Of a stretch of DNA of 64,000 nucleotides, positions 1 to 10,866 are shown piece by piece. Numbering within the stretch: position 1 is the stretch's first letter; every line of letters begins with the position of its first letter. A program made the position numbers and the translations under genes. Origin of the DNA: Liolophura sinensis (Eukaryota > Mollusca > Polyplacophora > Chitonida > Chitonidae); the NCBI RefSeq assembly GCF_032854445.1, contig NC_088305.1, positions 26,868,628 through 26,932,627 on the forward strand, written 5' to 3'. The notes beneath the pieces are model-generated. The model saw only the letters and a program-made list of their open reading frames with translations, did no database searches and was not told the DNA's origin.

Positions 1-203
1 TAACTCTCCATCTAGTTGTTTGTTGTTGCGGAAGAACCATGTTTTAATAAGATCCCAAGATTTTTGACAAACTATCCTCCAGATCGGACATTGACATTTT
101 TAGCGATTTACAATATTTTATAACCAAATGTGGAGACAGGTCTTTTTTCAGCCTTTGTGTCTTTTGGCGCTCACATGTTAGGTTATTAATCTACACATCT
201 TCG

Positions 204-413
204 TTTGTTTTTTTGGGATTGGTGTTTTACGCCGTACTCAAGAATATTTCACTTATACGACGGCGGCCAGCATTATGATGGGTGGAAACCGGGCAGAGCC
301 AGAGGGAAACCCACGACCATCCGCAGGTTGCTGGCATAAGCTGGTCTTGAACTCACAGCGACCGCATTGGTGAGAGGCTTCTGGGTCACTACGCTGCGCT
401 AGCGCGCTAACCC
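204..413 (-). mobile_element. tRNA-derived SINE, nearly full length
   Basis: Copy of the commonest repeat in this window. Read on the minus strand it has a tRNA-like head (box A region near the gctagcgcgctaaccca end, box B-like GTTCAAGACC region), a middle part, and the conserved 3' half that includes the reverse complement of cacttatacgacggcggcc. The 3' end lies at the low coordinate, next to a T-rich stretch. The same sequence recurs at about 14.6, 17.0, 24.0, 29.7, 30.2, 36.3, 37.2, 37.6, 39.7, 43.5, 44.75, 53.3 and 54.55 kb. Such SINEs are transcribed by RNA polymerase III and moved by a partner LINE. Confidence 0.8.
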
Positions 414-696
414 ACATCTTCATTATCTGCTCTACTAAAGGTCTACACACTGTCAGGTTTCTTTTATTCTAGTCATTCGTATCTGTTACCTTGCTGTCTG
501 CATGAGAATGAGTAAATAAAAAAAAAAGTTGGCCTAGACTGAAAACAGCTGCTTTCATCGAATCGCCTAGAACGTTCCTTGTGTCTTCTCATCATCACTG
601 AACTCTGTTGTCGGCTTGTCTTCGCAAGAATCCGTCCTAATTTTAAACTTAGTATACTTTTTAGTTCGTGGTTTCTGGTGAACGTTGCTTTTGAAA

Positions 697-785
697 TTGG
701 CTTCGCAATAATTGACCTGGGACCTCCACTTTGGTCGACGGCTGGTATGCAAACATCTGTTTTGAGAGCTTACATTCATAGATTG
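697..785 (+). repeat. dispersed repeat core (family D), copy 1
   Basis: Contains ccactttggtcgacggctgg followed by a tatgcaaacatctg-like block. Related blocks in the same orientation occur at about 8.70-8.98, 26.51-26.61, 28.08-28.15 and 63.56-63.75 kb. Shared features are aaattgg-ctt, then a gattat-like stretch, then ggaacgtcca-ttggtt-acggctgg-ayacgaatgtct. The family is not recognised. It may be the 3' end of a retroelement or a non-autonomous DNA element. Confidence 0.5.
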
Positions 786-2603
786 CACATTGAACTATGA
801 TTTTGTATTTGTTTAACCCAGTCGTTTAAAGGAGAAGAAAACTTTTAAAAAATGACACTATAGGCTGAAAAGAGCACATTTGTTTCTGTCTGGGGGTACC
901 TGCTGCTTGATTTTGCCATTTTTCCTCGCCATACACGTAAAGCCTGAAAACGGCAAAGCTGGCATAAATCGTTGAGTCCATCGCGTCCTCCATCTTTAAC
1001 ACCCTGTAATTTATGCTGGGAGTGTGTTTGTCTCTCAGCCAACGAGAGTCGCTAAAACTGCCGGCTTGTGTAAACTCAGAACCTACGTCCAACATCCCGG
1101 TTTCCCCATAGTCAAGCGGAAAACGAACTGTACCGTTCGCTACCTTCTGGGAAGAAGAGTTCTGCCGGAATGGAGTCGCCCACAGCGGATTTTAGTGCTG
1201 ACTTTATTTATAATTTATGAACTTAAGGTACATGATAGAATTTTGTTTATGGCATGCATCTGCGAGGAAATGCATACTCTTTTCAATGGTATTTGTTTGA
1301 TATTTACATTTTCTTCTCCTTTAGCATAGCTAGGGCATACAATTTAGACAATTCATAAATCAACATCAACCCTTCTCACGCCCATGCACATGTTCCGGTT
1401 TAATTTAAGATTACAAACAATGGAATCAGTTATCTGCACGCCCTTTTTAGGCCCTTAGTTAATACTATCGAGTTATCCTAAGAATAGACAGTGGTTCATG
1501 AATGATGGAAGTACTCAAACGCTTGGCCAAAAAAGTCGGGTAGGTCAAGTTCGATGATGCTACATCTAAATTGCCCTCGGTGATAACTAAACGTGGGGTC
1601 CTTAAAATTGTGTGGTGATTTAGTCATTTGTCATGGCTCAATAATTAGCGTGATTTCCTGCAAAAAATGGGATAGTACCCAGTGGTGGCCGATTGTGCCC
1701 ATTCACAAGGATTGATCTGGGCTTTAAGTTGCTGTAGTGGCCCACATTTGTGACCAATCTGAAAATACGTGACTGCGGCTATTAAATAACGAGTACAGCG
1801 GTTAATGTATTGCTCTCCGGCACGCTATTTCCGGTGCATTCAAAATGGCGTCAGCGAGAGAGCACTGGCACTCTACCCGATTGAGCAAAGAGCACAACAT
1901 TCTAGTCAAGCTAAAGGACGGTTTTAGTGAACCTTTAATTATTACCACGTCTTGCAATAAAGCGACATTGGAAAGGCTAGGGTCACATCTTTGAGACTTC
2001 AGACCCAATACCTCAGGGTGTATTTACCCTTTGCCAAGAATATTACTGCAGGGTTTGCTCATGTCCAGCAGCTGTTAACTTAGCTCTATCCAAAGAAAGA
2101 AATACCACAAAACTTTGCCAAAGAATGGCTATAGTTTATCTGATCCTTGTGTTCAACGAAATCTGTCGGGAATTCATTTCCACGAAACATACAAAGTGAC
2201 GTTACATTTTACAGTCTGGATAGAAACTAGCCACCGGGAGTCCAGCATCTTTTCATTTACTAGCAATGTTCCCAGATTTGTTATAATCTTAATAAACCAG
2301 TTGTTATAGACGCTGATTTTCAACAGTACTTTGCTTTCCTTATCTTTGATCAGAATGAAGAGAAATGTAATAGATTCTGCAGTGTTATTTACGAAAAACA
2401 GAAATGTTAAAGATATTTATCTGCAAATTTAGGTTTTGGCAATATTTATTAAAGGACCAGAAAAAAGTTCGTTAAAAGAACAGATATCAAAAATTGCTGC
2501 CAATTAAACAACAGTCTGGAAAATACATGTCACATAGGTAATGAAGAGTAATATTTGATCTTCGGGATTTGTACCACAGACGATGATTTCGGTAACCACT
2601 GAC

Positions 2604-2830
2604 ACAGGCACCGGTTAGCCATCAGATCCCTGGCGTTCTGGCGAAGCTGTTGCCAATAAAGCGTGATTTACGATTCAAGAGTCAATTAAAACTGGAAAAT
2701 TTTATGGATTTGTTTGGTCAACGTTAAATCTGTTCTTGCATAATTCAATGCGGCAATGTAGCGCGAATCTGCTTTCAATAAAGCACGCTGCTCACAAAAC
2801 GAAACACGTCGTATGCACTAATTGGCGTGA
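2604..2830 (+). repeat. diverged direct repeat, copy 1
   Basis: Shares with 3159-3350 a start of caccggt, then a gcgttctg-like block, a block near aataaagcgtgatttacg, and a later ggcaatgtagcgcgaa-like block, in the same order and about 555 bp apart. The match is patchy, so this is an old duplication or two old copies of an unrecognised dispersed element. Confidence 0.35.
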
Positions 2831-3158
2831 AAGTGTTCTTTTTTCTTCTTTCCTGTTTCCTGTGAATGCCTTGCTGACTCAAGATGGTTATCCGCCACGG
2901 GCTTTATATTACATTCACCAGCTATAACACCGCACAACGGTTCAAGCAGAATAACAATATAAACCAGTTCCAAGCAAAACCTTCTTCAAAATAATGATTG
3001 ACACAAACCTCAATCAAAGAATGTTTTTGTCCATAAATTCGAATAAATCAGATAATATTTTTTTCAGTTAAAGTTTGACTAATATGGCATATGTCTTGCA
3101 TATAAATAAAGCACTAGCTCCACTCTGCATCAAGATAACATTATAACCATAAATCTAG

Positions 3159-3350
3159 GCACCGGTCAGATGTAACCTCTGCGACTTTCTCGCCGTTCTG
3201 CCTTCAATAGCGCTTGATTTACGCTCACTTGACAACCACTACAGCAAACAAAGTTCATTAAACAAGACAATTTTACGGTCTTCTTGGGCCACGTTCAGGC
3301 AGCTTCTGGCTGTATAATGCCAACCAGGCAGTGTAGCGAAATGTTTTCTT
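3159..3350 (+). repeat. diverged direct repeat, copy 2
   Basis: Partner of the repeat at 2604-2830: caccggtcag start, ttcaatagcgcttgatttac block, and ggcagtgtagcgaaatg block in the same order. Confidence 0.35.
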
Positions 3351-6300
3351 CTGTGGAGTATGCCTTATAAAAGTAGAAACATGATACACGCTCTCGTTGA
3401 CGCTGTTGCTTTCTTATTTTCATTGGCGTAAGGGACACGCAGTTTGCGTCATGACAATTCTTACACTGTGTGCCAGCGCATAGCGAAATCTGAAACGCTG
3501 TTCCAAAAACTTTATTTTTGGAATTTGTGCTGTACCCACAAAGTGTAAACCTCAAATAACGAAATTATTGTTCCTTCTATTTTCAATGGTACTTCAATGT
3601 CAGTGAGAGTGATGCCGTTTGCATTCCTACCCTCGCGCTTGAAACAAAGCGAAACCATGATTCCCAAGATCCTCTTTTAAAGGCCAAATATAACAAAGCC
3701 TTGGTAATGCAAAAGACTACAGTATAGAGAGTGTGTCACATGAAACGAAATACAGTTTCTTGTCAGTTCACGTATGCTAGGGTTTTATTCTAACTGATCG
3801 TGTAAATGGTTAAAAGGTATCATCGTAGACACCCCCTAACACCCTGGCTTGAGCAGAAAATGCTGTAATGTTACTACTGGCCATTTAATGGCCTCCATGG
3901 TCGTTTGTTTTGGTGGTTTTTTCCTATTTAGGTCATGAGATCAACGTTACAAACTTTCACCAGCAGAGTTTCTGTATGATAAACCCTCCTATAGCCTCAT
4001 GATTCTGAGATCGTCACACACTGATTCTTACCGCTTCCATCACAGTTCGTTATATTAAAAAGATTTCAGAAAGTTCAAATTAAATCTGTTCTTGTACGTG
4101 ATACAATTCTACTAAATTGGTGTGACGAAATGTCATCTTGACCTCATCATGCTCATAACTAAGGGGCATCTGATACAAGGGTGCACTTCCATCCTATTTT
4201 CAAAGGAATGAGGGGAAATGGGATTCTTAGCCGACGGTGAACTTAAAATGCAAAACAATTGCATCATTGCTGTTGCAGACGGAAGAAACCTGTGATCTCT
4301 GAAACATCAAAATTTTACGATCCAAAGAAACAGATCCTTAGTTAAGGCTGTGGCAGTTACAAGTGCTTAGTTAAATTTGGAGTGGACAATTTACGCCGAA
4401 CTATGCTGTGGAGCAATACTCTGACCTTGTAATATAAGGAATAATAATTTTAAAGAGATCTGAATTTTTCACTTAAGTATCTGATTGCTTCGTGATCCCG
4501 GGGCCAGGACTGGAGAGCCAACGCAACTCACCGACGATAACGTAAAGAAAAGAATAGGCTGCTATACATAAAGTAGATTACTCTCCAACGCTAAATCACA
4601 AATTACTTGACCTCGAACATCCCTGTCCGGTACATTTCCAGTGAACCGGAAATTCGGCAATACCTTTTTCACATGTTATTAGCTCAGTAGTATACTTCCC
4701 AGTTGAAATGAGTTTACTTAAAAATTCGAAGTTGGATAGCGGGTAGGACTTGAATATACAAGATAAAAGGAAACTCTCTTTGCTACATGTATATGCCATA
4801 CACATCGGTTCCACCAGGTGGACAAAGCATCAAAGTAACTCAATGCTTGCTTCGGCTTGAGAAAATAAATCAAAGTTGTCGGTGTGAAACATCTCTTGGC
4901 TGCCTAGCGAGCATTTGTTGATGTAAGAAAAAGCGAGAAAATAAGCGATGCTTGAGGCGTGTGATTGAAAGTCATCTGTTCCTCGTACTTTAAGAGTTCT
5001 TATGTCTCTCCAGGGAATATACGTATACACAGAGTGTCTGCTTCAGGCCATATAGCACATTGCGTCGCAACATACAAATGGTTAATTCATGTTTTGCGAA
5101 TGAGACAAAACAAAGATTTACTCTGTACTAATTTTATCCTTCTGGCCATTCATTCTAACAAGGTCTGGCAAACCAACATGTGTATATAAACGTCTATAAG
5201 TTTTAACGGGTAGACACCACAGCTTTGTTGATACCTTTTTATTTTCTTTGGTTAAAACAGGTGACTTTCCCTACACTGAAAGATCCTCATAAATGCTAAA
5301 ATTAGGGAAGGGCTTTACCGAAAAGCAAGGTTCGTTCGTGAAGGGAATCTTTCTGTGCCAATTCGGTGTACACGTATTCTTTACCTGTTTGCAACCTTAT
5401 GCTTGGCGTCAGCGCACTGCCTTTGTGAATTACCATGCCTAGTGTCAGTATACTGGCCACACATGCAGTGTTGTGATTGTCGCCATATTTCACTTTTGTG
5501 GTGTGACATAATGGGAAGTAGTATCACAGTTCCGCCTTACTTCCATGTCGAATACCAGTATACGGTATGGGTGTTGCGTATGATGGTCAGTCCCGATATA
5601 CCGTATATGTGTGGCGTTTTATGGTATCTTTGTTCTATTCCCTTCCAAGATAAAAGCGTCATCAGAGGCGGAAATTGAGCCATTTACATGGCACCACTAT
5701 GAATTAGCTGGACGACATAATTCACGTGAGGAAAGAAAAATACATGGTGACGTTACATAAAGGTTATTTCATGATGTGACGACAAAAAATACATTGTTTC
5801 TTAAATTTCTTTCTAAACTTCATTTGCAGACAGAAAGTGTATTTCTTTCTTAATCTCTCCCTAATCTTATTATAATGTAATTGAATGCTTGCGGCCAGCA
5901 AAATATAATGTCAATTTCATCGTAATCTCCCCAAGGGAAATAATCTTTTGCATAATGACAAGGTAAAAAGTTTCCACGTAAATGCAACCATTGTCGTTAA
6001 TTTTGTATTCATTGAACGTTTGAGCTTTAAAAGTAAACTTGATTTTCAGGAATCGCAAGACCCTTGTTTAGTTTGTATCACCACTAAATTCAAACCACAT
6101 GCACATCTTTAGTTCAGTGATCAGAATTTCCAATTTTATAAACGCCGACATGATATCTGCATGTAGCGGTTTCCATTCATGATGAGAAAGGTGCCTTTAA
6201 TCGTCAATTATGTACGTTGCATCAAGGGAGAAACATGTTTTATTAAACAAGCACTGATTTAGGGACTGTATCCAGCCATCGTTCGCGGGCTAGGCGTGGC

Positions 6301-6594
6301 CACGATATCTTGCCCGCGATGGCAACACGACGGGTGTAAATCGCAGATGTCTTACACTGCGCAGTCCAGGGTGGTCCAGGATCGGCGCCTCGCTCAAAAT
6401 GAAAATAGTTCCGGTCTGTCAGCAAGAGCAACACGTGGATACGAATTGTAGATAGGACGTCCGGTTACTGGATAATATAATATGGATGAACTCAGGCTAT
6501 TGCTAAATATCTATCTTGTGCTTTAGCCAGTATCGTCTTTCCTGAGATACCGTCATACTGAGATACCGTCATATGTTAAACTGAAGAAGTGTTT

Positions 6595-7315
6595 GCGTTT
6601 CCCTTACATCAAACCTGTCCATGTCAAGAAACGCCATCTCTATACTCATCTCTTATATCAAACCTGTCCATGTCAAACAACGCCCTCTCCATGCTCCTTT
6701 CTTATATCAAACCTGTCCATGTCAAGCAAAGTCCTCTCTATGCTCATCTCTTATATCAAACCTGCCCATATCAAGCAACGCCCTCTCTATGTTCATCTCT
6801 TATATCAAACCTATCCATGCCAAGCAACGCCATCTCTATACTTATTTCTGTTCAGGCCAAGCAACACCATGTCTATTCTCATCTCGTATGTAAAATATGT
6901 GCATGTCAAACACACCATGTCTATAAGCACCTCTTATACTGAACCTGCGCATGCCAAACAACACTCCATCTCTGTACTCATCTCTTATATCAAACCTGTG
7001 CATGCCAAGCAACGCCATCTCTGTACTTATCTCTTATATCAAACGTGTCCATGTCAATTAACACCTTATCTCTGTACTCATCTCTTATATCAAACCTGTG
7101 CATGCCAAGCAACGCCATCTCTATATTTATCTCTTATATCAAACGTGTCCATGTCAAGTAACACCTTATCTCTGTCCTCATCTCTTATATCAAACCTGTG
7201 CATGCCAAGCAACGCCATCTCTATACTTATCTCTTATATCAAACGTGTCCATGTCAAGCAACACCATGTCTATACGCACCTGTTGCATTCATTTCAAGCG
7301 ATGCCATCTCCATAC
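6595..7315 (+). repeat. 49-bp minisatellite, about 14-15 units
   Basis: The landmark aaacctgtcc recurs at 6611, 6660 and 6709, which gives a 49-bp period. Units follow the pattern cttatatcaaacctgtccat, then gtcaagcaacgccatctc, then tatactcat. Later units alternate between gtgcatgcc and gtgtccatgtc variants, so a two-unit higher-order pattern is developing. Because 49 is not a multiple of 3 and the units rarely make stops, the forward frames stay open for long runs (up to 254 codons) without this being a gene. Confidence 0.9.
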
Positions 7316-8129
7316 CATGCAGGTGAATCAAAATTATGTTGTTGGAATTTTTGGTGAAAATCTGTGTAAACCTGAGATGGGCTTGCTGGTTAAGATCATT
7401 GCTATTGGCAGTTAGAGTAAAATTGTATTGAACTAACGTGCCTGTTGATTCGTTTCACATGTCTAGCAAGTTATCAACTACATAGCGCACTGTGTTCGCT
7501 ACATTGCTTTATTTCATTCTTGGAACCTTTCCTGTCCTTTGAACAATCGGACTAACGTTTCCTCAAATCAAAGCAATTAGCCGACTTACTTCCGATACTG
7601 ACTTTCCAAAATTTCGGAAATCTTTCAGCCCGGACCGCGCCGCTGTCAGTAGGGGCCGTCTGTTGGTAAATGACGGACGCCAGCTTTTCGGGGATTTTTC
7701 CGCTCCTGTCTGCATCTCGGTTATCTTCGGTGGCATCTCGTCGAAATGTGAGATCGATCAATTGAAAGTCCATCATCACGAATAGCACAGGCAGATGTGG
7801 TTGTTGGCTAACCTTAGTTCGTTAGCATCTATTTAGCTTTCTCCACCTACCGCCATTCACTTTTACAGTTATCTGCTATCCCAACTGAGGTCCTCTTTTT
7901 TGCATTTACTTGTGTTTCAGTATTAAAGTAGGTTTCAAGACTTGTGTGAAAACAGCAATAAAGATTTGTGGGAAAATAGCAGACTCTTTCCATTCAAAGT
8001 CGTTACATAACGCGCGGTAGCGTCAAGTACTAAAGACATTCCACTTGACCTGTGGCCGGGGGATCTATAGGAATTCATGTTTATTACATGTATGCTTAGG
8101 TGAGTAGGGAGATATTCACGAACTACGGG
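7316..8129. other. stretch without a supportable gene
   Basis: No domain, RNA gene or repeat is recognised. A minus-strand open frame of 78 codons at 7552-7788 has no recognisable motif. Confidence 0.5.
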
Positions 8130-8265
8130 CGTGGAGAGCAGAGCCCTGGCTGAGGTAGATTGTCAAGAGGCCGTCTTTCACCGTTTGCGTGAGACCATTT
8201 GTCAGCCATTATACTGCCGTGGCTGCTCTGATTTTACTCCTTATGCTGTACGTCTTTAATTATAC
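8130..8265 (+). repeat. dispersed element with one satellite-like unit, copy 1
   Basis: About 135 bp repeated in direct orientation at 8537-8665. Shared blocks are agagccctggctgag, gaccatttgtcagccat, and tggctgctctg followed by ttttactc and tgtacgtct. The segment from gaccatttg to gctctg closely resembles the 40-bp unit amplified at 13.73-14.07 kb. Confidence 0.6.
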
Positions 8266-8536
8266 TGTATTCTTACATAAAACAGGATTCTGCTTGTGGA
8301 CTAAGCATCCCCGATGCCTAGTCTCTTTGCATTGCCTTGGTGTATGTTAAATGTGATGACAACACAGCATTTTGGGTGAGTCTAGTCCGGTGATGTCTAA
8401 TAAATTGCAATTGATATCACTGCATTTTTTTTTACCTCATTCCGCTTTAGCCATGCTCCTTAGGGGGTGGGGGTGGGGAAGGGGAGGAGGGCGTGTATAT
8501 TGCTGCTGTTGTAGCATGCCGTTGCATGAACAGTTG

Positions 8537-8665
8537 GAATAGAGCCCTGGCTGAGATTGAGTGACAAGAGTTTGTCCTTCGCCGATTGCGTGTGACCATT
8601 TGTCAGCCATCACACTGTCGTGGCTGCTCTGGTTTTACTCTCTATGGTGTACGTCTGTAAATGTA
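8537..8665 (+). repeat. dispersed element with one satellite-like unit, copy 2
   Basis: Second copy of the element at 8130-8265, with gaccatttgtcagccatca, cactgtcgtggctgctctg and ttttactctctatggtgt. The tail matches the sequence that ends the 13.7-kb array (tttcactctctatgttgt). Confidence 0.6.
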
Positions 8666-8699
8666 TTTTCTGCATCATTCACACGGTTTGACTACTTCT

Positions 8700-8975
8700 A
8701 TCCTAAGTGTTACCAGCTTCATTCACTATTTGTTCTATATCACTTTTCACCTACTTCTGTGGAAAATGGTGATGTAGGTTCCTTTGGAAATGGATCTTAT
8801 TACTAAGATGTTACCAGGTTTATTTATTCTTTATATCTTATTCTTACATATCACACCTTTGCAATCTGGCATTTTATGTTGAAAATATTGGAAAGATGTC
8901 TTTATTATCAACTTACAACGCCCCTGTATCTTTTACGAGTGGTATACGAATGTCCGACGAGGCCCTTAAATTTCA
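8700..8975 (+). repeat. dispersed repeat core (family D), copy 2
   Basis: Matches the 63.56-63.75 kb copy through gtgttaccagctt-, tttggaaatggatctt-, attatcaactt-caacgcccc, and tggtatacgaatgtc. An internal segment is expanded relative to the other copies. Confidence 0.4.
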
Positions 8976-10714
8976 TAATTTATGATATATGTTTGTTTAT
9001 GCAAAAAACTTGCTTTATGTTTCGCAGACTTCCCCCAGATGGCCTTGTGTTGACCAAAGATGTCGGAGACTCAGTTAATCTGCTGGTGTGGAACCTTGAT
9101 CGTCATGACCCTAGGTAAATTTAAAAAAAACATGTATATCAGGAAACTAACACAGCAAAACGAATCATACACAGTCTTTACAGTTTGTAAGGAGGTATAG
9201 GTCTAGGATGTCCAGTGTGAAAAGTGTGATAGAAGTAACTTCCAGATCAAACACAATCAAACAAAACACAACTTGAAACCATTAGGAGCCCACGACGTCC
9301 CGGCGCTAAAAATATTTTAGCCTGGCTGGATTTGGCTACGCTTTTTTGCACTTAATGACTTATACAGCCCTAATATGGATATGGACTAGCGTCGGTGCAT
9401 GGCCTAGCTTTAGAGGTCGAGAAAACCTAAAAATGACATAAAATTCAGATGAAAGATTGCGAAAAGTTAGTTAAAATATGGTTTTCAATATTTTTTTATT
9501 TTTCTTTCATGAAAAAAAAAGACACTTAAAAATAACTTTTATATGTTGGGTACATATATTTGGGGTCACATCTTCATAGATATTGTAATAATAATGTGAT
9601 AAAAAAGGATGTAGCATATGTTTAATAAATATATTTGCACTAGAATTTGGTCATTTCAGCTGTCAAATTTGTTCATATGAATTTGATCATATTTATGTTT
9701 TTAACATAATCATAAATATTATCACAATTCAGATTAAAGGGATGTGTTTGGCTATAAACAAATAAATTTATTACATAAGCATCACATTCTTATTTAGAGC
9801 ATTATTGAGCAAAGACGATATATACCAAACTGTGGTCCCAATTATCCACCGTACAAAAATATTTTCAAATACACTTTTCTCATGAAACAAAAAAATCCCC
9901 ATAACAGTGTTAAAGACCATATTTACAAATAAGAATTCAGGCTCTTTCATCTGAGTTTGGCATCTTTTGTATGTTTTCTTCTCCTATTAAGTCTTGGTGT
10001 CAGCCACAGCTATAGTCAGTTTTGCTTGTTGAGGTGCACTCTACCTAGAAGTGGGGCGGATTCCACGCCTTGCCGCGCCAGTGCCTTTGTAACAATAAAA
10101 GCTTACTGTCGGTTAACTTTCAGCGGCAAATCGAACGGTTCAGTACCAAGGCGGCGATATTTGAAATCAATGTATTCTTTCACTTCACTGGTTTTAGTAC
10201 TAGGTCCATAGGACATACCATCCATCGATCTAAGGTTCAAATCCAGTTTATCCTTGGTCCTTCTTACTATTTGTTTTTCTGCATTTTTTTCTTTCATCAC
10301 CATGATGGCAACATATGCACTACCGGAAATGGTTACACTCTAATAGCGTGATCACCAGATGATCACATGATCACATCATTTTTAACCAGAGCTGTTACGT
10401 ACTTAATTGAAGTATATATTAGTAGTTTTTACCTCCATGTGCTATCGACCAATTTATTTATTTAGAATTCCATTAAAGTATCGTTCAAGCCTATATCAAA
10501 CCATGGTTCAAACTCTACATTAGGTGCCTCAACTGAGTCTCCGCATAGACGAACATCTTACTTAAAATTTGAGTGAAGCAGCACTATAGGTACATACTAG
10601 CAGTTGCTACCGTCGATATGACTGGAGATAAACCGAAGTCGACTGTTAACCACCAGTCAAGCAAATCAGGGCACAATTATTTTCAAACAAGTTGCATGTT
10701 ATCTATTGTTTCAG
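8976..10714. other. 5' flank or first intron of the receptor gene; no exon found
   Basis: The first visible receptor exon starts at 10715 and begins inside a codon, so an upstream exon with the ATG and signal peptide must exist. A hydrophobic frame from 9957 looks like a signal peptide but opens on TTG and has no supported splice into the receptor, so I did not use it. A short palindromic block of TGATCACATGATCACATCAT type lies at about 10350-10380. Confidence 0.4.
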
Positions 10715-10866
10715 CCCTTATTCAATCCAGTCAGGGCGACATACACGAGTACAAGTTGATTCGTGACTTGATGAAGGGTTACCAGAAACAAGTCAAACCT
10801 TCCAGGAATCATTCGGATGCCCTCAACGTGACGTTTGGTTTGGCTTTGTCACAGATTATAGACGTG
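10715..10866 (+). CDS. nAChR exon: start of mature extracellular domain
   Basis: Preceded by ttgtttcag and followed by GTAAGT. Encodes the N-terminal helix and first strands, including [14 protein letters not shown] and [14 protein letters not shown], the equivalent of the family's L-x-x-I-I-D-V segment. Starts with two bases completing a codon from the unseen upstream exon and ends in phase 0. Confidence 0.9.

Larger units (their letters stand above)
414..6588. other. stretch without a supportable gene
   Basis: Only short open frames are present, many opening on non-ATG codons, with no recognisable domain. Notable items are a dispersed-repeat core at 697-785, two diverged direct repeats near 2.6 and 3.16 kb, an ETS/YY1-like motif pair near 1.83 kb, and a 16-bp doublet (ctgagataccgtcata) at 6542-6573. 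The missing first exon of the downstream receptor gene could lie here or further upstream, but I could not identify it. Confidence 0.5.

Noticed and set aside
6593-7357. 254-codon plus-strand open frame with a repeated peptide
   Set aside because: It is the translation of the 49-bp minisatellite. The other forward frames are also open for long stretches, and there is no promoter or splice context.
9957-10211. Hydrophobic start (MASFVCFLLLLSLG-like) as signal peptide exon of the receptor
   Set aside because: The frame begins with TTG, not ATG, continues into ordinary intron-like sequence, and has no donor that joins exon 10715 in the right phase with confidence.
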